Assembly: GCA_026398835.1 (NCBI GenBank)
Contig: JAPLSD010000838.1
Coordinates: forward strand, 1-8,288
Source of the DNA: Pseudomonas sp.
GTDB lineage: Bacteria > Pseudomonadota > Gammaproteobacteria > Pseudomonadales > Pseudomonadaceae
Length of the DNA stretch: 8,288 bases
Reading direction: 5' to 3'
Position numbers and translations under genes: made by a program. This document shows positions 1-6,712 of this stretch, piece by piece. The notes beneath the pieces are model-generated. The model was given only the letters and a program-made list of their open reading frames with translations, searched no databases and was not told where the DNA came from. How positions within the stretch are numbered: the first letter of the stretch is position 1; each line of letters begins with the position of its first letter.

Positions 1-692
1 AGATAATTCGGGCCGATGTGCTGGGTCAGGTGAAAGCCATTGGCGAAGTCGGCGGCCGGCAACCACTGCCCATGACAGGTAGGAAAGTCGATACAGGCCA
101 CCGCCGCATAATTGGAACTGACCCAGCCCCCGAGGGCGATTTGCCCGATCACCAGTAGTAACCCGGCAGTCGCCCAGTACTGCAAACGTCGCGGTACCGT
201 CAGCGCCGGCAACACGCCAGACAATCGCAATGTCAGCAGAAACAACAGGCTCAAGGTCGCAAAGCCGCCGAGCAAATGCGCCGTGACCACCTGCGGCCAG
301 AGCTTGAGGGTGACCGTCCACATGCCGAACGCCGCTTGAGCGAACACCACCGCCAGTAAAAACAGCGGCAATTTCAGCGGATGCCCGGGATGATGACGAT
401 GGGTCCAGGCACGGGCGGCCAGCAACACAATCAACACCCCCAGAGTCCCGGCAAAATACCGATGGACCATCTCGTTCCAGCCCTTATGGGCCACCACCGG
501 CGCGTCGGGAAAATGCTGTTCGGCATGGGCCAGCTGGGCTTCGCTTTTCGGCACACTGATAAAGCCGTAGCAGCCTGGCCAGTCTGGGCAACCAAGCCCG
601 GCGTGGGTCAGCCGAGTATAGGCACCGAGCAACACCACAATCAGTGCCAGCAGGGTGGCAAACAGCGCGAGGCGAAATCCAGGTTTGGCCAT
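1..692 (-). CDS. ctaA: Heme A synthase, CtaA/COX15 family (partial, C-terminus off left edge)
   Basis: The enzyme oxidises the C8 methyl of heme O to the formyl group of heme A in the inner membrane, supplying the cofactor for CoxA. 230 codons are present of a usual 340-360. Visible features are TM1 (about residues 7-25), an extracytoplasmic loop with Cys35 and Cys41 in a GLGCPDWPGC motif, NEMVHR with Glu74 and His77 (a heme-ligand His of the family), a TM around 107-124, His139 in an AHLLGG motif, and a second Cys pair, Cys200 and Cys206, in a loop. This is the COX15/CtaA pattern of paired loop cysteines and membrane histidines. The ATG at 692 is preceded by AAGGG (700-704), 7 nt away. That SD overlaps the stop of the upstream SCO-like gene (703-705), so the two are probably translationally linked. 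A heme O synthase and a Sco1 gene often follow in Pseudomonas but lie outside the window. Family call is secure. Confidence 0.94.
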   Translation of the reverse strand, partial: MAKPGFRLALFATLLALIVVLLGAYTRLTHAGLGCPDWPGCYGFISVPKSEAQLAHAEQHFPDAPVVAHKGWNEMVHRYFAGTLGVLIVLLAARAWTHRHHPGHPLKLPLFLLAVVFAQAAFGMWTVTLKLWPQVVTAHLLGGFATLSLLFLLTLRLSGVLPALTVPRRLQYWATAGLLLVIGQIALGGWVSSNYAAVACIDFPTCHGQWLPAADFANGFHLTQHIGPNY

Positions 693-702
693 GACGATGC
701 CC

Positions 703-1299
703 TTATCCGATGTTCGACAGTTTCAGCAGTTGGCGCAGGTCGTTGAGCAGATCTTTCCCTTTGACCCGGGCGTCATAGCGCAGCACCAGGTTGCCGTGAG
801 GATCGATGATCCACAGCTGGGCCGCGCCATTGCCTTGTGTCGCTTTGCCCCCAGGACCTTTATTAAATGTAGACACGTCCAGGGAATAGCGCTGCAGTTG
901 CGGATACTCGCGTTGCAGCATGGCGTCATAGTCGGCGTTCAGCGGCTGGGCAGTGGCCAGCGCGTGACTGGCGCGGGAAGCGTCACGGCCCAGGCCGATC
1001 TGGATTTGCCGCGCTAAATACACCAGCTGCTGACAGTCCACCGAACACTTCTGCGGTGCGCTGACCAGCATCTGCCAACGGTCTTCTTCGGCCACCACGC
1101 CAAGATCGGCGCGGCTCTGTCCGTTACCGATCAATTCGCCGTGATAACTGCGACTTTCTGGCACCCAGAACTGCAACTTGTACATGCCGGTGGCGAGGAT
1201 CATCGGACCGATCACCCCGAGAAGAATAAGGATCAGCTGCAAACGTCCGCGTCGGCGGCTCTTTGGCGCCTGCACCTCAGACATGTTGGGTGGATTCAT
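703..1299 (-). CDS. Membrane-anchored SCO/thioredoxin-like cytochrome oxidase assembly protein
   Basis: This is a 198-residue protein with a basic N-terminus (SRRRGR, 14-19), one TM segment (about 20-40) and a periplasmic domain. The domain carries Cys85-SVD-Cys89, the CxxxC spacing of SCO copper chaperones, and near its end a WIIDPHGNLVLRYD stretch (163-176) resembling the SCO 'YLIDPDG' strand. Aligned on that strand, the SCO copper-ligand His falls on Gly158, so it seems to be missing; I see no nearby substitute. The role is inferred: disulfide or copper handling for CoxB/CoxA, possibly as a thiol reductant. Start choice: ATG at 1299 has GGGAG (1305-1309) 5 nt upstream. ATGs at 1311 and 1284 lack a comparable SD, and a longer in-frame extension reads through the SURF1 coding region. 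The chosen start overlaps the SURF1 stop by 23 nt. It sits between SURF1 and ctaA, which supports an assembly role. It resembles an uncharacterised conserved Pseudomonas protein (PA0111 position). Confidence 0.8.
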   Translation of the reverse strand: MNPPNMSEVQAPKSRRRGRLQLILILLGVIGPMILATGMYKLQFWVPESRSYHGELIGNGQSRADLGVVAEEDRWQMLVSAPQKCSVDCQQLVYLARQIQIGLGRDASRASHALATAQPLNADYDAMLQREYPQLQRYSLDVSTFNKGPGGKATQGNGAAQLWIIDPHGNLVLRYDARVKGKDLLNDLRQLLKLSNIG

Positions 1300-2017
1300 G
1301 GCCGCTCCCATGGTGTTTCTCCCTTGCGTTGTGCCAGCCGAGATAGAGATAAAGGCCGAACAGTGCCACCGCCATGGCGAACCACTGCACGGCATAACCG
1401 AGGTGTTTTTCCGGCCCCATGGCGACCACTGACCAATCGGCCTGGTAGGAAGCCGGACCGCTTTCTTCGCGTAATTCGTAGACAAAACCGCTACGCCCCA
1501 ACTCTGTCCAGAGACTGGCCGGGGCCACTGCCGTCACCAGCCGCGGCCAGTTCGCGCCCGTGGGGTCCGCATGCAACTGAAAGGTGGCACCCGGGGCGAC
1601 GTAGACCCAGGCATCAAGGTTAAGCGCTTGTGAGGGGGTAGTGAACACCGGTGGCGTACGCCGATCCGGCCACGGCAGCCAGCCGCGATTGAGCAACAAC
1701 CAAAGGCCGCTGGCCTGGTCGAGAAAGGGTTGCAGCAGCTCGACACCGACCTTGCCGTCGCGGGTGCGGTTATCCAGCAGGAAACTGTGCTCGACATCGA
1801 ACTGCCCGTGCAAACGCACTCGCCGGAACGCAGGGTCTTGCGCATTCTGCAGCTGTGTGAGGGGAACCGGTTCTGCCGCCCGGCGCTCGGCGTAACTCTC
1901 AAGCAGCAGGCGTTTCTGTTCGCCCCGGCCCAGTTGCCAGAAACCGAGAAAAACCAGCAGCGGCAGCAACACCAGGACCACAAGAGTCGGTGCAACGCCC
2001 GGGCGAAAGTACTTCAT
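1277..2017 (-). CDS. surf1: SURF1 family cytochrome c oxidase assembly protein
   Basis: SURF1 (Shy1/Surf1) proteins assist insertion of heme a3 into subunit I of aa3-type oxidases. The 246-residue product has the family architecture: an N-terminal TM (about 10-27) running into the LGFWQLGRGEQK motif (24-35), a periplasmic domain with DNRTRDGKVG (82-91) and LLNRGW (108-113), then GPEKHLGYAVQWFAMA (201-216) leading into the second TM (about 207-227) and a short charged, His-rich tail. Length is typical of bacterial members. The only usable start is ATG 2017, because an in-frame stop lies about 30 nt upstream (2045-2047). No good Shine-Dalgarno precedes it, which is odd for the first gene of a unit. 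It begins 70 bp from a divergent small gene, so it cannot simply be cotranscribed from the coxB promoter without reading antisense through that gene. The SCO-like gene overlaps its 3' end. Confidence 0.95.
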   Translation of the reverse strand: MKYFRPGVAPTLVVLVLLPLLVFLGFWQLGRGEQKRLLLESYAERRAAEPVPLTQLQNAQDPAFRRVRLHGQFDVEHSFLLDNRTRDGKVGVELLQPFLDQASGLWLLLNRGWLPWPDRRTPPVFTTPSQALNLDAWVYVAPGATFQLHADPTGANWPRLVTAVAPASLWTELGRSGFVYELREESGPASYQADWSVVAMGPEKHLGYAVQWFAMAVALFGLYLYLGWHNAREKHHGSGHESTQHV

Positions 2018-2047
2018 GGCATCGCCGCAGAAGCAGGAATTCGACTA

Positions 2048-2057
2048 GCTATACTGA
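2048..2057 (+). promoter_or_regulatory. RpoS-like extended -10 element (GCTATACTGA) upstream of the DUF2909 gene
   Basis: GCTATACTGA closely fits the sigma-S -10 consensus (K-CTAYRCT-TAA) and contains TATACT at 2050-2055. It would place transcription start near 2062 and give a leader of about 26 nt before the ATG at 2088, with GGAG at 2077-2080 as the SD. There is no clear -35 at 17 bp, which sigma-S promoters tolerate. The same CTATACT core occurs upstream of coxB. The call rests on motif match and position only. Confidence 0.4.
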
Positions 2058-2087
2058 CTCGCATCGCGTTCCCCCCGGAGTATCACC

Positions 2088-2251
2088 ATGCTTAAAGCAG
2101 CAATCGTCCTGATGCTGATAGCCACGGTCATCAGCCTGTTCAGCGGCCTGTTCTTTTTGGTCAAGGACGAAAGCACCTGGCCGCCATCACCGTCGGCTTG
2201 ATTGCCTGGGGTTTCTTCAGCGGCCAATTAGTCTCCAGCGCTCCCTGGTAG
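2088..2251 (+). pseudogene. Frame-broken DUF2909 'twin transmembrane' small protein
   Basis: Frame one (from ATG 2088) encodes MLKAAIVLMLIATVISLFSG, continues FFLVKDES, then runs into out-of-frame residues and stops at 2199-2201 (37 codons). From about 2177 the -1 frame encodes LAAITVGLIAWGFFSGQLVS, then SAPW and a stop at 2249-2251. Together these are the first and second membrane segments of the DUF2909 family, small (about 60-70 aa) two-helix proteins found beside cox genes in proteobacteria. Family members, as I remember them, have about 13 more residues in the loop between helices, with the form '..R..AL.-RV.L'. A deletion of about 37 or 40 nt (1 mod 3) near 2174-2177 would explain both the missing loop and the frame change. 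A single-base sequencing error alone would restore the frame but not the loop. A good SD (CGGAG, 2076-2080, 7 nt from the ATG) remains. The family function is unknown. The gene opposes the flanking cox genes. Confidence 0.7.
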
Positions 2252-2268
2252 CGTTTGCGTAGCAGCCC

Positions 2269-3156
2269 TCAGAGTATGTAAACGAAGACAAACAAACCGA
2301 TCCACACCACGTCGACGAAGTGCCAATACCAACTGGCCGCTTCGAAGCCGAACTGATGCTCGGCACTGAAATGTCCACGCATGACCCGCATCAGCATCAC
2401 AAACAAGATGATGGTGCCGATGGTCACGTGAGCACCGTGGAAACCGGTGAGCATGAAGAAGGTCGCGCCGTAGACACCCGATCCCAGCGTCAGCCCCAGC
2501 TCGTGATAGGCGTGGATGTACTCCTTGGCTTGAAAACTGAGGAACCCACAGCCCAGCAGCACGGTCACCGCCAGCCAGATTTTCAGGGCGCCGCGATGGC
2601 CTTTCTTCAAGGCATGGTGGGCGATGGTCACGGTAACGCTGGAGCTGACCAACAAGACGGTGTTGAGCAGCGGTAAGCCCCAGGGACTGATGATCTCTTT
2701 GGGTGGCGGGAAGAGTTTCGGATCAGGGGTATGCAGCAAAGGCCAGGTAAACTGGAAGTTCGGCCACAGCATGTGCGCCACGCCTTTACTGCCCTCACCA
2801 CCCAGCCATGGACCGGAGAAGTTACGCACGTAAAAAAGGGCGCCGAAGAAGGCGATGAAGAACATCACCTCGGAAAAGATGAACCAGCTCATGCCCCAGC
2901 GAAACGAGCGATCCATCTGCGGGCTGTACAGCCCGGCGCGACTTTCCTTGATCACCGTGCCGAACCAGCCAAACAGCATGTAGGCCAACAGCAAACCGCC
3001 AACGAAGAAGATCAGCGGGCCATGGGATTCCGGGCGGGCAGCCTTCAGGTCGTTGAACCAGGTACCCAGACCAAACACGGTGATCAACATGCCAAACGTG
3101 GCAATGATCGGCCATTTGCTCTGGGCGGGAACGTAGTAATGCTCATGAGTCGCCAT
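2269..3156 (-). CDS. coxC: Cytochrome c oxidase subunit III
   Basis: Subunit III is the cofactor-free subunit that stabilises proton uptake and turnover of the aa3 core. The 295-residue product has seven predicted TM segments and the expected landmarks: RWGMSWFIFSEVMFF (86-100, with the conserved Glu96), a long loop rich in Pro and Trp (112-160), HHALKKGHR (180-188), LTGFHGAHVTIGTI (236-249) and FEAASWYWHFVDVVWI (271-286) just before the C-terminal helix. Length is slightly above the mitochondrial 261 aa because of the 112-160 loop insertion, as is normal in Pseudomonas and relatives. ATG 3156 has a strong AAGGAG SD (3165-3170, 8 nt away). It lies 33 nt downstream of ctaG and is the last gene of the coxB operon. 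It ends 17 bp from the convergent DUF2909 remnant, with no obvious hairpin terminator between them. Confidence 0.97.
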   Translation of the reverse strand: MATHEHYYVPAQSKWPIIATFGMLITVFGLGTWFNDLKAARPESHGPLIFFVGGLLLAYMLFGWFGTVIKESRAGLYSPQMDRSFRWGMSWFIFSEVMFFIAFFGALFYVRNFSGPWLGGEGSKGVAHMLWPNFQFTWPLLHTPDPKLFPPPKEIISPWGLPLLNTVLLVSSSVTVTIAHHALKKGHRGALKIWLAVTVLLGCGFLSFQAKEYIHAYHELGLTLGSGVYGATFFMLTGFHGAHVTIGTIILFVMLMRVMRGHFSAEHQFGFEAASWYWHFVDVVWIGLFVFVYIL

Positions 3157-3189
3157 TTATTGTTCTCCTTATCGGGCACGCTTGAACGT

Positions 3190-3741
3190 TTATCCGCCGG
3201 TATTGGTAGCGACCGGTGGATGACGCGCGGTGATATCGAACAGTGTGTAAGCCAGCGTCAGGTGCTTCACATCCTTGGGCATGTCACGGTCAACGATGAA
3301 ACGTACCGGCATCTCGATCCGTTGACCGGGCTGCAGCACTTGCTGGGTAAAGCAGAAACATTCGGTCTTGTGGAAGTACACCGCCACCTCGCCTGGAGCA
3401 ATACTCGGAATCGCCTGGGCACTCATAGGGTGGTCGGTCGGGTTATAGGCGACAAACAGCATTTCGTTCACCGCCCCGGGATTGATCACCATTTCATCGG
3501 CCTTGGGATAGAAGCCCCAGACCATGTCCACGGCATTGGTCGACAGAAACTGCACGCGGATCTGCCGCGAGGTGTCGACCACCTGCTCACCTTCGTATTG
3601 CCCGGCGGTTTTGCCGTTGATGCCGAACGCCTTGCACATCACGTCGTAGATCGGCACCAGGGCAAACCCGAAGACAAACATCGCCACCACCACCAACAAC
3701 AGCCGCGTCACCAGCTTTTTCAGGGAGATTGAGTCAAGCAT
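3190..3741 (-). CDS. ctaG: Cytochrome c oxidase assembly protein Cox11/CtaG (CuB chaperone)
   Basis: Cox11 delivers copper to the CuB site of subunit I. The 183-residue product has one N-terminal TM (about 11-32), then YDVMCKAFGINGKT (32-44) with Cys36 at the membrane surface, and a periplasmic immunoglobulin-like beta domain. That domain carries the family's copper-binding CFCF motif (Cys128, Cys130) in the TECFCFTQQVL stretch. Length is typical. Start: I prefer ATG 3741 (MLDSISLKK), with GAGG (minus strand) about 9 nt upstream and 27 nt after the coxA stop. A GTG five codons earlier (3756) is in frame but has no SD. This Cox11-type ctaG is unrelated to the Bacillus caa3 ctaG. It lies in the order coxB-coxA-ctaG-coxC seen in other pseudomonads. 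Confidence 0.96.
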   Translation of the reverse strand: MLDSISLKKLVTRLLLVVVAMFVFGFALVPIYDVMCKAFGINGKTAGQYEGEQVVDTSRQIRVQFLSTNAVDMVWGFYPKADEMVINPGAVNEMLFVAYNPTDHPMSAQAIPSIAPGEVAVYFHKTECFCFTQQVLQPGQRIEMPVRFIVDRDMPKDVKHLTLAYTLFDITARHPPVATNTGG

Positions 3742-3768
3742 GGGCGCGAACCTCACAGGCTGGAACGT

Positions 3769-5361
3769 TCATTTCACTTCCGGCGGTGTGGTGAAGGTGT
3801 GATACGGCGCCGGCGACGGGATGCTCCACTCCAGACCTTGCGCGCCGTCCCAAGGCTTGGCCGGAGCTGGTGGACCGCCGCGAATGGTCTTGATCACGAT
3901 GAACAGGAAGAAGATCTGCGTCGCACCGAAGGTAAAAGCCCCGATCGAGGACACCATGTTGAAGTCGGCGAATTGCAGGTTGTAATCCGGAACCCGCCGC
4001 GGCATCCCCGCAAGCCCCACGAAGTGCATTGGGAAGAAAGCCATGTTCATGCCGATGAACGACAGCCAGAAATGCAGCTTGCCCAAGGTTTCGTCGTACA
4101 TGTGACCGGTCCATTTCGGCATCCAGTAGTACGCGGAAGCGAAGATCCCGAAGATCGCACCGGGCACCAATACGTAGTGGAAGTGCGCGACCACGAAGTA
4201 GGTGTCCTGGTACTGGAAGTCCGCCGGTGCAATGGCCAGCATCAGCCCTGAGAAACCACCAATGGAAAACAGAATCACGAACGCCACGGCAAACAGCATC
4301 GGTGTCTCGAAGGTCAGCGAGCCCCGCCACATGGTAGTGACCCAGTTGAACACCTTGACCCCGGTCGGCACCGCGATCAGCAGCGTGGCGTACATGAAGA
4401 ACAGCTCGCCCACCAACGGAATGCCCACCACGAACATGTGGTGCGCCCAGACGATGAACGACAGAAAGGCAATGCTCGCCGTGGCGTAGACCATCGAGGT
4501 GTAGCCAAACAGCGGTTTGCGGGCGAAAGTCGGGATGATCGAGCTGACGGCGCCGAACGCCGGGAGAATCATGATGTACACCTCGGGGTGACCGAAGAAC
4601 CAGAAGACGTGCTGGAACAGCACCGGATCACCACCACCGGCGGCACTGAAGAAGCTGGTGCCAAAGTGGATGTCCATCAGCATCATGGTCACGCAACCAG
4701 CCAGCACCGGCATCACCGCGATCAACAGGAACGCGGTAATCAGCCAGGTCCAGACGAACAGCGGCATTTTCATCAGCGTCATGCCGGGGGCGCGCAGGTT
4801 GAGGATGGTAGCGATCACGTTGATCGCGCCCATGATCGAGCTGATGCCCATCAGGTGAATGGCGAAGATGAAAAAGGTCACGCTTTCCGGCGCATAGGTG
4901 GTCGACAATGGCGCGTAGAAAGTCCAGCCGAAGTTCGGTCCGCCGCCGGGTGTGAACAGGGTCGACACCAGCAGGATGAACGCCGCTGGCAACAGCCAGA
5001 AGCTGAAGTTGTTCATCCGAGGCAGGGCCATGTCCGGTGCGCCGATCATCAACGGGATCATCCAGTTGGCGAGGCCGACGAACGCCGGCATCACCGCACC
5101 GAAGACCATGACCAGACCGTGCATGGTGGTCATCTGGTTGAAGAACTCCGGCTCGACGATTTGCAGCCCCGGCTGGAACAACTCGGCGCGGATCACCATG
5201 GCGAACGAGCCGCCAAGCAAGAACATGGAAAAACTGAACCACAGGTACAGGGTTCCGATGTCTTTATGGTTGGTGGTCAGCACCCAGCGCATCAAACCCT
5301 TGGCAGGGCCGTGGGCGAGGTCAACGCCTGCATGAGCGTGATCATCGGTCACAACATTCAT
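3769..5361 (-). CDS. coxA: Cytochrome c oxidase subunit I, A1-type heme-copper oxidase
   Basis: This is the catalytic subunit that reduces O2 to water at heme a3-CuB and pumps protons. The 530-residue product has 12 predicted TM helices. All ligands are visible: His81 and His395 (heme a), His393 (heme a3), His258, His307 and His308 (CuB), and Tyr262 in GHPEVY, the partner of the His-Tyr cross-link. The D-channel entrance Asp110 and Asn117 (GAPDMALPRMNNFSF) and Glu260 are present, as are Thr333 and Lys336 of the K-channel (AVPTGVKVFNW). These define an A1-type, mitochondrial-like pump. Start: ATG 5361 (MNVVTDDHAH) has AGGAG (5369-5373) 7 nt upstream. An upstream in-frame start at 5433 would add 24 residues that do not look like oxidase sequence. 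It follows coxB by 81 nt, a gap that contains a GC-rich hairpin. Confidence 0.98.
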   Translation of the reverse strand: MNVVTDDHAHAGVDLAHGPAKGLMRWVLTTNHKDIGTLYLWFSFSMFLLGGSFAMVIRAELFQPGLQIVEPEFFNQMTTMHGLVMVFGAVMPAFVGLANWMIPLMIGAPDMALPRMNNFSFWLLPAAFILLVSTLFTPGGGPNFGWTFYAPLSTTYAPESVTFFIFAIHLMGISSIMGAINVIATILNLRAPGMTLMKMPLFVWTWLITAFLLIAVMPVLAGCVTMMLMDIHFGTSFFSAAGGGDPVLFQHVFWFFGHPEVYIMILPAFGAVSSIIPTFARKPLFGYTSMVYATASIAFLSFIVWAHHMFVVGIPLVGELFFMYATLLIAVPTGVKVFNWVTTMWRGSLTFETPMLFAVAFVILFSIGGFSGLMLAIAPADFQYQDTYFVVAHFHYVLVPGAIFGIFASAYYWMPKWTGHMYDETLGKLHFWLSFIGMNMAFFPMHFVGLAGMPRRVPDYNLQFADFNMVSSIGAFTFGATQIFFLFIVIKTIRGGPPAPAKPWDGAQGLEWSIPSPAPYHTFTTPPEVK

Positions 5362-5368
5362 GTCCTGT

Positions 5369-5373
5369 CTCCT
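5369..5373 (-). promoter_or_regulatory. coxA ribosome binding site
   Basis: AGGAG on the minus strand, 7 nt before ATG 5361. It fixes the coxA start and excludes the longer reading from 5433, which has no equivalent site. Confidence 0.8.
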
Positions 5374-5396
5374 GCAAACGAATGGACTGGGCGATC

Positions 5397-5413
5397 CGGG
5401 GCAACAAGCCCCG
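5397..5413 (-). other. Intercistronic GC hairpin between coxB and coxA
   Basis: CGGGGC-TTGTT-GCCCCG on the minus strand is a perfect 6-bp GC stem with a 5-nt loop, centred in the 81-nt coxB-coxA gap. It is followed by GGATCGCCC, not by a T-tract, so it is not an intrinsic terminator. It could act as an mRNA stabiliser or processing boundary that sets the coxB:coxA ratio. The structure is seen; the role is inferred. Confidence 0.55.
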
Positions 5414-5442
5414 AGCGGTTCTGGAACACGCAATAGACCGGG

Positions 5443-6570
5443 TCATTGGCTTTGCGCCTGTTTAAGAGCCAGAACATCCTTAGGCGTGACCATGTCGCCT
5501 TTCTTGTTGCCCCAGGCATTGCGCTCGTAGGTCACAACAGCGGCGATATCGACTTCAGAAAGCTGTTTACCGAACGCCGCCATGGCCGTACCGGGCTTGC
5601 CAAAGTAGACGCGATGCAGGTGATCTTCTTTGGGTCCGGTGGCAATTGGCGAACCCTTGAGCGCCGGGAACATTGGCGGCAGGCCCTGACCTTCAGCCTG
5701 GTGACAGGCGACGCAGGTGGTGTGATAGACCTTGTCGCCGCGAGCCACCAGTTCGTCGAGCGTCCACTCTTTACTGGTCAGTTCTTTAAGCTTGGAGCTC
5801 TCGGCCTTGCGGTCGGCCAGCCAGGTGTCGTAATCAGCCTTGCTCTTGACCTCGACCACAATCGGCATGAAGCCGTGATCCTTGCCGCACAATTCCGAAC
5901 ACTGGCCACGGTAGATACCGGGCTTGTCGACCCGGGTCCAGGCTTCGTTGACGAACCCCGGAATCGCGTCACGCTTCACCGCGAACGCCGGCACCCACCA
6001 AGAGTGAATGACGTCGGCAGCGGTCACCAGAAAGCGCACCTTGACGCCAACTGGCAGTACCAGCGGCTGATCGACTTCCAGCAGATAGTGTTCGCCTTTG
6101 GGGGCCTGGTTATGAATCTGCTCGGTGGGGGTGGCCAGGTTGCTGAAGAACTCAACGTCCTGCCCGAGGTATTTGTAATGCCATTTCCACTGATAGCCGG
6201 TGATCTGGATGTCCACATCCGACTCACTGGTGTCGTACATTTTGATCATGGTGATTGTCGCGGGAACGGCCATCGCCACCAGAATCGCGAACGGAACCAC
6301 AGTCCACATAAATTCGACCGTCGTACTTTCATGAAACTTGGCAGCTACCTGGCCGGTGGAACGGCGGTGGGCGATCATCGACCAGAACATGACACCGAAG
6401 ACAATGATGCCAATCACCACACAGATCCAGAAAATGGTCATGTGCAGGTCGAATACCGCGTGACTCACCTCAGTGACCCCTGGCGCCATATTCACGGTCC
6501 AGGCGGCTTGCGCCTGACTGAATATCGACCACAACACTAGGCCCATCCAGACTTGTGGATGTCGCATCAT
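5443..6570 (-). CDS. coxB: Cytochrome c oxidase subunit II with fused C-terminal cytochrome c domain (caa3-type)
   Basis: This subunit accepts electrons and passes them through CuA to heme a of CoxA. The 375-residue product has a signal peptide with probable cleavage after AQA (residue 22), TM1 (about 47-67) and TM2 (about 88-110). Then comes the aromatic YQWKWHY strand (126-132) and a cupredoxin domain with all CuA ligands: His189, Cys224, Glu226 (carbonyl), Cys228, His232 and Met235 (CSELCGKDHGFM). A linker (about 245-275) leads to a class I cytochrome c domain with CVACH (Cys286, Cys289, His290) and probable axial Met330 in PGTAMAAFG. That fusion makes it about 100 residues longer than plain subunit II. 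ATG 6570 has AAGGGG (6579-6584) 8 nt upstream; the adjacent ATG at 6567 is possible. It is the first gene of the coxB-coxA-ctaG-coxC operon, behind an approximately 135-nt leader. Confidence 0.97.
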   Translation of the reverse strand: MMRHPQVWMGLVLWSIFSQAQAAWTVNMAPGVTEVSHAVFDLHMTIFWICVVIGIIVFGVMFWSMIAHRRSTGQVAAKFHESTTVEFMWTVVPFAILVAMAVPATITMIKMYDTSESDVDIQITGYQWKWHYKYLGQDVEFFSNLATPTEQIHNQAPKGEHYLLEVDQPLVLPVGVKVRFLVTAADVIHSWWVPAFAVKRDAIPGFVNEAWTRVDKPGIYRGQCSELCGKDHGFMPIVVEVKSKADYDTWLADRKAESSKLKELTSKEWTLDELVARGDKVYHTTCVACHQAEGQGLPPMFPALKGSPIATGPKEDHLHRVYFGKPGTAMAAFGKQLSEVDIAAVVTYERNAWGNKKGDMVTPKDVLALKQAQSQ

Positions 6571-6614
6571 TGCGGGTTCCCCTTATCGTTCTTTTTATCC
6601 CGCCGGCTTTCACC

Positions 6615-6672
6615 TGCGGCCAAGGGAGCGGCTGCTTAGACTACGAACTTAAACCGCCACGCCTTGGCTGCA
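6615..6672 (-). promoter_or_regulatory. Predicted stem-loop in the coxB mRNA leader
   Basis: On the minus strand, TGCAGCCAAGG (6672 to 6662) pairs with CCTTGGCCGCA (6625 to 6615) at 10 of 11 positions. An inner GCGG/CCGC stem (6654-6657 with 6628-6631) extends it, leaving a 22-nt loop. If transcription starts near 6706, the structure lies wholly in the leader, about 30 nt before the coxB SD, so it leaves the SD free. A role in mRNA stability or leader control is inference. Confidence 0.4.
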
Positions 6673-6712
6673 CATGCAGTCGGACGTCCCCAGCTAACTT
6701 CATACAGACCCG

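Noticed and set aside
2151..2180. Programmed -1 frameshift as an explanation for the split DUF2909 gene
   Set aside because: TTC TTT TTG is not a proper X XXY YYZ slippery site. A slip there would lose the conserved VKDES, and it would not explain the short loop.
2045..2227. 60-codon minus-strand open frame between coxC and SURF1
   Set aside because: It is antisense to the recognisable DUF2909 sequence; its product resembles no membrane protein.
2731..3732. 333-codon open frame on the plus strand opposite coxC and ctaG
   Set aside because: It spans two clear minus-strand genes and the gap between them, with no SD or domain.
3742..3756. GTG start for ctaG, adding five residues
   Set aside because: There is no SD before it; GAGG fits ATG 3741, whose N-terminus looks like other Cox11 proteins.
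4438..5436. 332-codon open frame on the plus strand opposite coxA
   Set aside because: It is antisense to subunit I; its His/Arg/Glu/Gln-rich low-complexity composition is that of a shadow frame.
5446..6540. 364-codon open frame on the plus strand opposite coxB
   Set aside because: It is exactly antisense to a gene with all CuA and heme c motifs, has no SD or known domain, and is the typical open antisense frame of GC-rich coding sequence.
6641..6703. Possible 20-codon leader peptide in the coxB leader (starting ATG at 6703, minus strand)
   Set aside because: It begins only a few nt from the predicted transcription start, has no SD, and the peptide shows no Cys, Met or His run suggesting attenuation.
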